Origin: a virus
DNA: 25,220 bases
Reading direction: 5' to 3' (one strand)
Virus record (IMG/VR): IMGVR_UViG_3300033571_016206
Location: 1-25,220 of that record
Part shown: one piece after another, positions 8,309-14,806 of the stretch
How the letters are laid out: every line of letters begins with the position of its first letter
How positions within the stretch are numbered: the first letter of the stretch is position 1
Notes under the pieces: generated by a model
The model's database searches: none
What the model was told of the DNA's origin: nothing
What the model saw: the letters and a program-made list of their open reading frames with translations, nothing else
Translations under genes and position numbers: made by a program

Positions 8309-8337
8309 TTGACATGCGCACCCGTTAGGTGCATAAA
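8309..8337 (+). promoter_or_regulatory. Promoter of the plus-strand cassette
   Basis: A perfect -35 box TTGACA at 8309-8314, a 17-base spacer, and CATAAA as the -10 at 8332-8337 (4 of 6 consensus). The spacer holds the first of two operator palindromes. It drives the genes at 8380 and 8746. The rest of the 8245-8379 gap holds an A8 run at 8287-8294 and no clear leftward promoter. Confidence 0.7.
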
Positions 8338-8360
8338 CATATTACGCACCCGATAGGTGC
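8318..8360. promoter_or_regulatory. Tandem operator pair
   Basis: Two 15-bp dyads, GCACCCGTTAGGTGC (8318-8332) and GCACCCGATAGGTGC (8346-8360), identical except for the central base and spaced 28 bp start to start. One fills the -35/-10 spacer and the other lies just past the -10. This is the layout of a repressor operator. The sequence differs from the immunity-region operator near 16255. Confidence 0.75.
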
Positions 8361-8379
8361 TCAACAAAAGGAGATGACG

Positions 8380-8715
8380 ATGTATTACGCCACTCACTAC
8401 AGCGAAGATGGCAAAATCGACCAGGGCGCTGACATAAGCGCCTTCGCGACAGAACAAGAGGCTCGGGATTGGCTGCTGAAAGCTTTCGAGGGCAGCGGCC
8501 TGCAAGAAGATGGGTTTGAGATCGTCATTGAGACCGGCAGCTACGGCGACTGTTGGATCAAATACAGCCGCGCGCCAGAAGATCGCGACCGGTGGGTTAC
8601 CCCTTTCGCCCTCGGCGACCTGTATGTCGCAGCGCCAGGGCAGCACCCCGGCGGCAAAGCATACTGGATCACGCCGCGGCCGGACGTTTTGGTGGCGACC
8701 CCGCGCAAGCAGTAA
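8380..8715 (+). CDS. Hypothetical protein of the moron-like cassette (111 aa)
   Basis: AGGAG ends 6 bases before the ATG at 8380 (MYYATHYSEDGKIDQGAD), which is preferred over the ATG at 8374 and the more upstream one at 8329; the latter would sit within the operator region. The product is acidic and aromatic-rich and contains ATEQEARDWLLKAFEG, ETGSYGDCWIKYSRAPEDRD and GKAYWITPRP. No membrane segment or catalytic motif is recognised. It is the first gene of a two-gene plus-strand unit with its own promoter, paired operators and terminators, lying against minus-strand phage genes. A lysogen-expressed or conditionally expressed accessory role is inferred. Confidence 0.8.
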   Translation: MYYATHYSEDGKIDQGADISAFATEQEARDWLLKAFEGSGLQEDGFEIVIETGSYGDCWIKYSRAPEDRDRWVTPFALGDLYVAAPGQHPGGKAYWITPRPDVLVATPRKQ

Positions 8716-8745
8716 CCCGTCACAACGGTTCGGAGGATTGGAATC

Positions 8746-9063
8746 ATGAAGAAAATCATCAACGGCAAGCGCTACGACACCAACACCGCCACTTTGATCG
8801 GCGGCGCTACGGCGGATTGCTTTTCGTCCGACTTTCGGTGGTGGGACGAAAAGCTCTACCGCACCGCGAGGTCTGGAGCGTATTTTGTGGCCGGCAGTGG
8901 TGGGCCAATGTCCCGCTGGAGTCGCCGCGTCGATGGCAACAACTGGACGGGCGGCGATGGCATCCGGCCCGTATCGGCTGATCAGGCCTTGCAATGGGCC
9001 GAAGCTCACCTTTCCGCCGAAATCGTTGAGGCGCATTTCGGGCGAGCCATCACCGACGCCTGA
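8746..9063 (+). CDS. Hypothetical protein, MKKIINGKRYDT family
   Basis: 105 residues with GGAGG about 9 bases before the ATG. The N-terminus MKKIINGKRYDTNTATLIGG and the later WWDEKLYRTARSGAYFVAG form a pattern I have seen in small uncharacterised proteins of mobile elements across several phyla: a short beta-rich module where a label is followed by an aromatic EKLYRT segment. The C-terminal third (SADQALQWAEAHLSAEIVEA) is helical. It lies 30 bases after the first cassette gene, in the same unit, and is followed by two terminators. Function is unknown. Confidence 0.8.
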   Translation: MKKIINGKRYDTNTATLIGGATADCFSSDFRWWDEKLYRTARSGAYFVAGSGGPMSRWSRRVDGNNWTGGDGIRPVSADQALQWAEAHLSAEIVEAHFGRAITDA

Positions 9064-9089
9064 CAATTCCTCAACATTTTCAACAATAT

Positions 9090-9134
9090 CCGGCGGAACT
9101 TGCAAAATCAGGCAGTTCCGCCGGAAGCGTTTTT
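9090..9134 (+). terminator. Rho-independent terminator of the cassette
   Basis: A perfect 11-bp stem (CCGGCGGAACT at 9090-9100, AGTTCCGCCGG at 9114-9124) with a 13-base loop, followed after five bases by TTTTT at 9130-9134. It lies 27 bases after the stop of the second cassette gene. Confidence 0.75.
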
Positions 9135-9170
9135 CGAGGGTTTTCCGGTGAGAATTGAGGGTGGCGTTGG

Positions 9171-9197
9171 AAAAGCCCGCTGAAACTGGGCTTTTTT
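9171..9197. terminator. Bidirectional terminator between convergent genes
   Basis: AAAAGCCC (9171-9178) pairs with GGGCTTTT (9188-9195) around a 9-base loop, with T-runs on both strands. It lies between the plus-strand cassette and the end of the leftward replication operon at 9234 and should stop both. Confidence 0.85.
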
Positions 9198-9233
9198 CGG
9201 CCTCCGCAAGCGCGCCGTGCTGGTCGTTGGCGG

Positions 9234-10109
9234 TCATGCTGTGGCCCTTGGGTCTGGTTTCCAGTCGGTCCAACCGTCGCCGTCGTCGGGGTCCAGCAGT
9301 TCGGATGGCGCGAGGCAGCCAGGCGCGTGAGGTCGCGGTCCCCATTTCGGGTCCCATTGTCGCCAGTCGCGTGCGGCTTCGAGGCGCTTGCGCCATGTTG
9401 CCATGACCTGGGCCATGTTCACGCCGATCTTTGCTGCGATCGCGTCGAACGTGGCTTGCTGCTTGGCATTGAGCGAGTTCCGGCCGATGGCATCGGTGAG
9501 AAATTTTGTCTCCCACGGCGAGAGGCTGGCCTTTCCTCGGTCGAGCACGTCTGCGGCGATGACGCGGTGCCGGTTGGTGACAGGTTGGGAGGGTGGCGGT
9601 TTGGAAATAACCTCCGGGTCGCGCGCGCGCGGCAAACTCTCAGGTGGTGGAACACTAGCTACTACTGGCATATGGCTATTGGCATATGGCATATGGGCTT
9701 TATCCCCCGGCTTATCCGGTGGGTTATCCCAGTCAGAATTTTGCCTTTGTTTTCTTAGGCTTGGGTTTCCTCCTTTCTTGCCGTTTTTTTCGTTTTTTTC
9801 CGCGATCTTCTCGTCGCGAACCATGCGTCTGCTATATATGCAGCCTCGCCGGTCGCGCGAAAAAACCCCCTTCCCTTCCAGCTCCGCCAGCAGGTCGTCC
9901 ACGGTCGCCTTAGTCTCGCCGGCGATCCTGGCGATGTCATTGCTGTCGAGTGGAGAGCCGTTCACAGCCACGTAGCCGCGCGGGGTTGCCTCCGCCGCTA
10001 CGCATAGCATTCTCATCCAAAGCCCCTGGGCGGCGAGGCTGCATAGCTTCAGGGCCGGGTCGATCCCCCAGTCCGCCCAATAGAACTTCGTCCAGGTGGT
10101 TGCGCTCAT
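9234..10109 (-). CDS. Replisome-organiser-like protein (helicase loader/initiator)
   Basis: 291 residues from the ATG at 10109 (MSATTWTKFYWADWGIDPAL), which overlaps the DnaB stop as ATGA. The N-terminal 110 residues follow the pattern of phage replication proteins of the DnaD/O/DnaT kind: FYWADW, LAAQGLWMRMLCVA, then a winged-helix-like block (SNDIARIAGETKATVDDLLA and KGVFSRDRRG) and a basic stretch (EKNEKNGKKGG). A low-complexity Pro-rich linker with two HMP repeats follows. The C-terminus holds a second helical block (SPWETKFLTDAIGRNSLNAK). Coupling to DnaB supports a role in origin recognition or helicase loading. The exact subfamily is not certain. Confidence 0.7.
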   Translation of the reverse strand: MSATTWTKFYWADWGIDPALKLCSLAAQGLWMRMLCVAAEATPRGYVAVNGSPLDSNDIARIAGETKATVDDLLAELEGKGVFSRDRRGCIYSRRMVRDEKIAEKNEKNGKKGGNPSLRKQRQNSDWDNPPDKPGDKAHMPYANSHMPVVASVPPPESLPRARDPEVISKPPPSQPVTNRHRVIAADVLDRGKASLSPWETKFLTDAIGRNSLNAKQQATFDAIAAKIGVNMAQVMATWRKRLEAARDWRQWDPKWGPRPHAPGCLAPSELLDPDDGDGWTDWKPDPRATA

Positions 10110-11539
10110 GGCCTGCCATCCATGTCCCGGATGGCACCGCACCCCATGTCGGCATAGAACTCCAGCACCGAACAGGGGCCTGACCGGTTCTTCGCGAAGA
10201 TCACTTCGAGGCGGTTCCGGGCGGCCTCCAGCCTGAGGCCCCGGTCACGCTCGCGGTCCATATCGTCGTGCTTGCTTCGCTCCAAATAGTAGGCCTCCCG
10301 ATAGACGAACATCACCACGTCGGCGTCCTGCTCGATGGCGCCACTCCAGCGCAGGTCTGAGAGACCCGGGCGCTTCTCCTCCCGCCCCTCGACGGCCCGG
10401 TTCAACTGGCAGAGGCAAATGACCGCGCATTGCAGGTCCTTGGCCAGCTGCTTGAGGGAGGCCGATATTTCCTCGGTCTCGGCAACCTTGTTCCCGGCAT
10501 AGGCCCCGCTCGCCTTGATCTTGTTCATGTGGTCAATGGCGATGACATCCAGGCGCTTGCCTTCTGCGGCCAGCCGCTGGGCGTATTGCTGGGCCTGGGA
10601 TCGTATCTCAGCCACCGTTTGGCCCGCCCGGTCCGATATCATGAGGGGCAATTCCGCCAGTCGTGGCAGGGCAGCGTACACATGCCGAAACTTTTCCTCG
10701 AAACCAGCGTTCCGGACGGCCGTGGCGGCGATGTCGCGATATTCCACGCGATTGTGCCGGTCATAACTGATGTCGCACAGGGCGATCTCTACAAGCTCTT
10801 GGCGGCCCATCTCTAGACTGGCCAGAAACACGCCGTGGCCCTGCTTGGCGGTGCGGAGCAGCCAGGACAGGGCAACAGTCGTCTTGCCCATGCTGGGGCG
10901 GCCGGCGAGGATGTAGAGCCTGCCCCGCCGCCATCCGCCGATGAGTTGGCGCATCTGATAGCTGCCGGGATAGGCGAACTCTGTTACGCTGTCGGGCGAC
11001 TGGTACGCCGCTGACAGTGCATTCAGCACGTCCGACGCCGCAGCGCCGATCTGTTGGAGCCCGGCCTCAGCCTCTAGGTGGGCCTTGCCAAGGCGCTCGA
11101 TTTCCCCCGCAATCTCATGTGCGGCAGGCCAGTTTCCGGCCTCTACAGCAACGGCGATTTCGTTTTTCAGATAATCCGTCCTGATCATCCGGCAAAGGAA
11201 AGGCACGCAAACCGTCGGCGCGACGGCAACCGCGTAGCGCGCGACCATTTTTGATGATGTCATTCCGATTTCGCGAAGGCTCCAATCGTCCTGCAATCTG
11301 TCCATGACGCGGCGCCAAAGAGGAAATTCGTTCAATCCTTCCTCGACCGTATCACCAATTGCCTCAAAGAACCTGGCGTGAAAGTGCTCGTAGAAATGCT
11401 CGGGCCCAATGATCGCGGCGGCGGTTCGATATGTTGCGGCACAATCGTTGGATACGAGGATGGCTCCGAGCAACAGCATTTCATTGTCGAAGCGAAACTC
11501 GTTGCCGTCCTTGGCGGATGTTGAGAGCGGCGCGTTCAT
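10106..11539 (-). CDS. dnaB: Replicative DNA helicase, DnaB family
   Basis: 477 residues from the ATG at 11539 (MNAPLSTSAKDGNEF) with GGAAGG 7 bases upstream and ATGA overlaps at both ends. The N-terminal domain (FDNEMLLLGAILVSND) is the usual DnaB primase-interacting block. The C-terminal RecA-like motor has Walker A LAGRPSMGKTT (about residues 211-221), the SLEMGRQEL motif, Walker B LDVIAIDHM (about 330-338), CQLNRAVEGREEKRP and SDLRWSGAIEQDADVVMFVYR. One oddity: DnaB proteins usually read IDYLQL at Walker B, here IDHMNK. It unwinds DNA at the phage replication fork. Confidence 0.93.
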   Translation of the reverse strand: MNAPLSTSAKDGNEFRFDNEMLLLGAILVSNDCAATYRTAAAIIGPEHFYEHFHARFFEAIGDTVEEGLNEFPLWRRVMDRLQDDWSLREIGMTSSKMVARYAVAVAPTVCVPFLCRMIRTDYLKNEIAVAVEAGNWPAAHEIAGEIERLGKAHLEAEAGLQQIGAAASDVLNALSAAYQSPDSVTEFAYPGSYQMRQLIGGWRRGRLYILAGRPSMGKTTVALSWLLRTAKQGHGVFLASLEMGRQELVEIALCDISYDRHNRVEYRDIAATAVRNAGFEEKFRHVYAALPRLAELPLMISDRAGQTVAEIRSQAQQYAQRLAAEGKRLDVIAIDHMNKIKASGAYAGNKVAETEEISASLKQLAKDLQCAVICLCQLNRAVEGREEKRPGLSDLRWSGAIEQDADVVMFVYREAYYLERSKHDDMDRERDRGLRLEAARNRLEVIFAKNRSGPCSVLEFYADMGCGAIRDMDGRP

Positions 11540-11760
11540 GGCGCAGCCTTCCACGTTGACTGTTCCCAATGCAGCGCCTCTGGCTTGCATTCTCCGGTCT
11601 CGTGGCGTTCGAACCGGCATCGCGTGCGGGTGCGACGGCACCGGAAATCATCGTCATCGCGATACACTTGAGCGCAGGTCAGGCACGAGTGCGGATCGCG
11701 CTGCCATTCAGGCGTGTCAAGCGGCGGTAGACCCTCAATCCGACCGGGGGCGCGCGTCAT
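11536..11760 (-). CDS. Small Cys-rich protein (74 aa)
   Basis: Starts at the ATG at 11760 (MTRAPGRIEGLPPLDTPEW), overlapping the previous stop as ATGA, and its own stop overlaps the DnaB start the same way. The central part, CLTCAQVYRDDDDFRCRRTR then CRFERHETGEC, has five cysteines, the first four arranged like a zinc-binding knuckle. This suggests a small zinc-stabilised DNA- or protein-binding factor. Being coupled directly to dnaB it may act in replication. No named family is recognised. Confidence 0.7.
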   Translation of the reverse strand: MTRAPGRIEGLPPLDTPEWQRDPHSCLTCAQVYRDDDDFRCRRTRTRCRFERHETGECKPEALHWEQSTWKAAP

Positions 11761-12044
11761 TCTTTCGGACCCTTTATCAGCGATGGCATGTTCCGCGCCG
11801 TCTGTGCTGCGTCGTTGTTCAAGCGATGCGCGTATGCAGCAACAGCACTGGACCAATAACCGCGCACCGCCTTGGTTGTGACGGAGAGCGTCATCGCAAG
11901 GCGTTCGTTTGCCCTCCAGCAGCGCAGGTCTGAAACATCCCTCAGCCGGTAGGTTTCGCGCGGCCACTCATTTTTCGGAACTCCGGCGATGGCAAAGTGA
12001 ACCTCGACCGATACGGGAACCCAATGGATTGAATTGCGCGTCAT
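11757..12044 (-). CDS. Hypothetical protein in replication operon (95 aa)
   Basis: MTRNSIHWVPVSVEVHFAIA; ATGA overlaps join it to both neighbours. The middle (WRANERLAMTLSVTTKAVRG) is helical and the C-terminus (AHRLNNDAAQTARNMPSLIK) is basic. It could be a small DNA-binding helper, but no domain is recognised. Confidence 0.65.
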   Translation of the reverse strand: MTRNSIHWVPVSVEVHFAIAGVPKNEWPRETYRLRDVSDLRCWRANERLAMTLSVTTKAVRGYWSSAVAAYAHRLNNDAAQTARNMPSLIKGPKE

Positions 12045-12247
12045 GCGTCCACCTGCTTAGGCTCAAACTGCCTTCCCTCTGGCCCGCAACCGTATTTTGA
12101 CCGCCTCCGCATTGCCGCAATGACGAACATGTCGCGGAAATCGCACATTTCCGTCTTCTTGAGCATGACCATCCACTTGCAGTCCTCACACTCCGGAACC
12201 TTCTTTCCCTCGCTCATCACGGATGATGGGGTGCTTGCTTCGGTCAT
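12041..12247 (-). CDS. Small Cys-containing hypothetical protein (68 aa)
   Basis: The open frame extends to 12364, but the ATG at 12247 (MTEASTPSSVMSEGKKVPEC) has GGAGG 7 bases upstream and overlaps the preceding mini-ORF as ATGA. Cysteines occur as CEDCKW, CDF and CGP, a possible zinc site. Residues 30-55 are helical and basic (AAMRRRSKYG). Function unknown. Confidence 0.65.
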   Translation of the reverse strand: MTEASTPSSVMSEGKKVPECEDCKWMVMLKKTEMCDFRDMFVIAAMRRRSKYGCGPEGRQFEPKQVDA

Positions 12248-12327
12248 GCTCCGGCCTCCAGTGCTGCTGCGATCCGCCGGCCGATCCAAGCCATCACGGG
12301 CACGGCCATGCTGTTGCCGAGGGTCAT
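12244..12327 (-). pseudogene. C-terminal remnant of a C5 cytosine methyltransferase kept as a 27-codon ORF
   Basis: The 27-residue product contains GNSMAVPVMAWIGRRI, which matches motif X at the C-terminus of DNA (cytosine-5) methyltransferases (consensus GNS-V-V--WI--RI). The rest of an enzyme (motifs I-IX, including the PC and ENV motifs) is not visible upstream in any minus-strand frame. The fragment nevertheless has a clean ATG overlapping the upstream stop (TGATG) and a TGA overlapping the downstream start (ATGA), so it is likely translated. Either a deletion removed a methylase gene and fused its tail end into the operon, or the peptide has been kept for translational coupling or another use. 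Confidence 0.6.
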
Positions 12328-12701
12328 CACCGATACCCCGCCCGTTGTGAGGCAATGATGTCATCCAGCGCCCAACCGATATTCTCAGGCCTGCCGCCGT
12401 TGCTCCACGTGTTGTCAGCGTTGGCCTTCATCGCAAGCAGCGCGTCAAGGCCGGTCGTGCCGTCTGTGTTCTGCTGCCCGTCCAGCACCACCATCACATC
12501 GATTCGTGAACTCACCTGCGGCAGGCACATGAGCCAGAAAATCAGCACGGCTCGGCGGCTTTCCAAACCAACACCGGGCACAACGGCTCCGCTGCTGTCC
12601 GTCGCTCCGGTTGTCAGGCGCTTGTACACGCCAGGAAGCCCTACACGGTCGAGCTTGTCCAGGTGTCTGAGGACCTGAAGCTTGGTGTCATCTGTCATCA
12701 T
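12327..12701 (-). CDS. Hypothetical protein in early operon (124 aa)
   Basis: Starts MMTDDTKLQVLRHLDKLDRV, either at 12701 (ATGA overlap with the previous gene) or at the second ATG at 12698. The middle contains a hydrophobic helix (RRAVLIFWLMCLPQVSSR) and then RIDVMVVLDGQQ. The C-terminus (NIGWALDDIIASQRAG) is helical. No family recognised. Its N-terminal design (short acidic start, then LQVL-HLDKLD) is loosely like that of the gene at 12883-13311, but I do not claim homology. Confidence 0.65.
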   Translation of the reverse strand: MMTDDTKLQVLRHLDKLDRVGLPGVYKRLTTGATDSSGAVVPGVGLESRRAVLIFWLMCLPQVSSRIDVMVVLDGQQNTDGTTGLDALLAMKANADNTWSNGGRPENIGWALDDIIASQRAGYR

Positions 12702-12886
12702 GACGTACCCGACGGCAAGCGCATGATCTCGACCACACGCAAGTCACAACTGGCACCAGACACGTGACGACCGCTAGGGTCCGTTGTCACAGAGGTCAGG
12801 CACGGGTACGTGATCCTGTATCGCACCCAGTCTGGCTTGTTGTCCAAGGGGCAAAAGACGTTCCACCATGTTTCATTCTTCATCAC
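12698..12886 (-). CDS. Small hypothetical protein (62 aa)
   Basis: Start is either GTG at 12886 (GTGA overlap with the previous stop) or ATG at 12883 (TGATG overlap). The sequence is Trp/Cys-rich (NETWWNVFCPLDNKPDWVRY, later ASCDLRVVEIMRL) and beta-like. Function unknown; support comes from tight coupling at both ends. Confidence 0.55.
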   Translation of the reverse strand: MMKNETWWNVFCPLDNKPDWVRYRITYPCLTSVTTDPSGRHVSGASCDLRVVEIMRLPSGTS

Positions 12887-13311
12887 GACATAATGCCCGC
12901 AAAAAAGTCAGCCACCTGCTTGTGCTTCCCGCCCAAAAGCAAGTCATCCAGCGAACATTCGATGTCCACACCGGGTTGCCATTGCGGCCCCAGCCTTTCT
13001 TTGTCAGCAAATCTCATTCTTTGTATGAAGAAGTCCACAAGGGATGCCCGCTTCTCTTCGGTCAGCACCGTGCCCATGGACGCCAGTTCATCAATTGCAA
13101 AGACGACGAGATTGATGACTATGATTGCCTTCTCAATAAGCCACACAGGACCGCCCCAAGTTCCGGGTTCCTTGTCCCACAAGTTGGCCAGCGCCGCGCG
13201 ATAGCCGCGCTCCGGGCATTGGCCTAAGAGGTTCAACACCTCAAGGGCGCGCGGTGTCGCCAGTGCAGCAACAGCGTCCAGCGCGTTGATTTTGAGGGCA
13301 TCCGTAATCAT
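12883..13311 (-). CDS. Hypothetical protein (142 aa)
   Basis: MITDALKINALDAVAALATP; ATGA overlap with the upstream 52-residue membrane protein. The central segment WLIEKAIIVINLVVFAIDEL is strongly hydrophobic and could be a membrane or buried helix. The C-terminus (CSLDDLLLGGKHKQVADFFA) is amphipathic. Adjacent to a small two-helix membrane protein, it may be membrane-associated. No known family recognised. Confidence 0.65.
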   Translation of the reverse strand: MITDALKINALDAVAALATPRALEVLNLLGQCPERGYRAALANLWDKEPGTWGGPVWLIEKAIIVINLVVFAIDELASMGTVLTEEKRASLVDFFIQRMRFADKERLGPQWQPGVDIECSLDDLLLGGKHKQVADFFAGIMS

Positions 13312-13466
13312 GACGTCAGCCTAACCACTACGCACATAGCCAGCGCGCCGAGCAAAAATTGCCAGGCAAAAGTAGGAGACACCACCCCCAATGTTGTGAG
13401 CGCACTTACGCAGGTAGCGACGGCAAGAAGCGCAATCACTGCGCTAAATATGCGAATTGCTGTCAT
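13308..13466 (-). CDS. Small membrane protein (52 aa)
   Basis: A short ORF starting MTAIRIFSAVIALLAVATCV, with ATGA overlaps at both ends. Two hydrophobic helices are visible, about residues 5-29 and 33-50 (FAWQFLLGALAMCVVV), with a Pro turn between them and a basic C-terminal residue. This is a two-pass membrane peptide. Possible holin-like, exclusion or membrane-tethering role; none is shown. Confidence 0.6.
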   Translation of the reverse strand: MTAIRIFSAVIALLAVATCVSALTTLGVVSPTFAWQFLLGALAMCVVVRLTS

Positions 13467-13543
13467 GACGCCGCCGCCCTCATCGTGCGCTGGGTCGCGC
13501 TTGCAGCCTCAATGACAGAGCAGATGCTGAGGTAGCGGGTCAC
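13463..13543 (-). CDS. Candidate 26-residue peptide
   Basis: GTG start at 13543 overlaps the GcrA-like stop (GTGA) and the TGA overlaps the next ATG (ATGA). The peptide reads MTRYLSICSVIEAASATQRT and ends MRAAAS. It exactly fills the gap in a fully coupled operon, which is the only support; it may serve just to carry ribosomes across. Confidence 0.4.
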   Translation of the reverse strand: MTRYLSICSVIEAASATQRTMRAAAS

Positions 13544-14091
13544 GTCATCACCCCCGCGCGCATTGCGAAAGACGGCACGGTGGGCTGCGTCCGTTTCCCG
13601 GCGCGAGGCATCCCGTCGTAGCACCGCGCATGATGATGTTCGCAGTAGCTTGACCCTTTCTTCATCGGCGCGTTGCAGAACCGATGCGGCTTGTCATCCG
13701 TCAATGCGTACCGGCAACCCGTAACCTTGAGGATTGAAACCGGTTTGGTGTTGGGCGGCGGTGGCGGCTCTTTGATGACCGGTGCAGCGCTGACCTCGGC
13801 AAGCGAAAGTATGCTCTTGACGGCCTGTCCCTGAGGCTTGGCAATGGGCTGCGGTCCCGGATTGCGCACACTGCGCGGCGTATATTTGCGGGTGCCTGGC
13901 GGCTTCAGTGGGCCGCGCGATCGGGTCAAGGTAGCGCCGGCGTGTTCAAGCCGATGCACCCTGCCGATGACGGAGTTGCGGCTCCGGTGCAGCGCGATAC
14001 CCACCTGAGTGGCCGACAGGCCCTTGGCCAGCATGTCGGCAAGCTGGGCGTCTTCGTCTGCGGTCCAAAGGCGAGACAGTGACGCGCTCAT
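13540..14091 (-). CDS. GcrA-like cell cycle regulator
   Basis: 183 residues from the ATG at 14091 ([20 protein letters not shown]), overlapping the upstream stop as ATGA. The N-terminus is the GcrA DNA-binding domain: LWTADEDAQL, then LSATQVGIALHRSRNSVIGR followed by VHRL. The C-terminus has the conserved GcrA Cys/His block GCRYALTDDKPHRFCNA then GSSYCEHHHARCY, which in GcrA contacts sigma-70. A Pro-rich linker joins them. In Caulobacter GcrA activates promoters with CcrM-methylated GANTC sites. A phage copy could redirect host polymerase or time phage genes to the cell cycle (inference). Confidence 0.88.
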   Translation of the reverse strand: MSASLSRLWTADEDAQLADMLAKGLSATQVGIALHRSRNSVIGRVHRLEHAGATLTRSRGPLKPPGTRKYTPRSVRNPGPQPIAKPQGQAVKSILSLAEVSAAPVIKEPPPPPNTKPVSILKVTGCRYALTDDKPHRFCNAPMKKGSSYCEHHHARCYDGMPRAGKRTQPTVPSFAMRAGVMT

Positions 14092-14516
14092 GCCGCCACC
14101 CGCGCGTTGCGAATGGCTCCCCACCCAGTCAGCGCGGCGCTGGCATTGGCCAGGCTGCGCACCACCGCCGTTTGGTGCCCATTGGCCTCCATGGACCGCA
14201 GGAAGGCCTTCTGTTCCGCACTGAGGCAGCCGCCTCGCGACTTGACCTCAATGAAGGCAAACCGTCCGCCGGGCATGGAGATGGCGAAATCCGCGACCCC
14301 AGCCAACACGCCCATGGCCCGGAACCGCGCGGCCTCGCGCTTGCTGCGCTTCCCGCCGTTCGGCGTGTGCCACCAGACGACGCCCGGCGCTGCGGCAACC
14401 TCAAGCAGCTGGACGATCGCAATGTGAACCTGATCTTCCTCGCGATGCATCGCAACGACTTCTTCGCGCAAGGCAGCGGTCGTGCGCTTCCGCGCCCACT
14501 GATAGCCGGTTGTCAT
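14088..14516 (-). CDS. VRR-NUC domain nuclease
   Basis: 142 residues with ATGA overlaps at both ends. VRR-NUC is a PD-(D/E)XK-type nuclease domain found in phage and in FAN1, cutting branched or flap DNA. Visible hallmarks: [20 protein letters not shown] (residues 50-69), GVADFAI with D76, and FIEVKSRGG with E90 and K92 forming the D-ExK site, then LSAEQKAFL. Domain length and order are normal, with a short N-terminal extension ([13 protein letters not shown]). Its place among replication genes suggests recombination or fork processing. Confidence 0.88.
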   Translation of the reverse strand: MTTGYQWARKRTTAALREEVVAMHREEDQVHIAIVQLLEVAAAPGVVWWHTPNGGKRSKREAARFRAMGVLAGVADFAISMPGGRFAFIEVKSRGGCLSAEQKAFLRSMEANGHQTAVVRSLANASAALTGWGAIRNARVAA

Positions 14517-14806
14517 GACCGCCCCTCCTGGCTCCTCATCGCGGCCCGCCCCAAGGGCGTGTCCGCAAGCATCCCCAGCGCCGCCATGTAGGTGGCAATC
14601 AGCGCTTCTTCCTCCGCGCGCTCGGCGGCTTCCTTGCGGCGCAAGCCGATCACCTTGCGAAGAATCTTGGTGTCGAAACCGTTGGCCTTGGCCTCGGCAT
14701 AGACTTCCTTGATGTCGGTTGCGATCGTCCTCTTTTCTTCTTCGAGCCGCTCAATGCGCTCGACAATGGCCTTGAGCTGGCCATCGGAATTTGAGCCGAT
14801 TGTCAT
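14513..14806 (-). CDS. GapR-like (DUF2312) nucleoid protein
   Basis: 97 residues. The block [20 protein letters not shown] followed by [20 protein letters not shown] is the DUF2312/GapR signature: a coiled coil plus helical DNA clamp. Normal length for the family is about 80-90. GapR in Caulobacter encircles overtwisted, AT-rich DNA ahead of forks and polymerases and stimulates topoisomerases. A phage version coupled to nuclease and GcrA-like genes may aid phage replication or compete with host GapR (inference). Start overlaps the previous stop as ATGA. Confidence 0.88.
   Translation of the reverse strand: MTIGSNSDGQLKAIVERIERLEEEKRTIATDIKEVYAEAKANGFDTKILRKVIGLRRKEAAERAEEEALIATYMAALGMLADTPLGRAAMRSQEGRS

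Noticed and set aside
8245-9516. 423-codon minus-strand open frame beneath the cassette and replication-gene end
   Set aside because: It runs antisense to two well-supported plus-strand genes, through two operators and two terminators, and out of frame over the replisome-organiser gene. Its composition is Arg/Pro-rich and shows no domain.
9651-9700. Three close copies of GGCATATGG in the replisome-organiser gene
   Set aside because: They encode a HMPYANSHMP phrase in a linker and look like ordinary low-complexity coding, not iterons. Spacing is irregular and copies too few to claim an origin.
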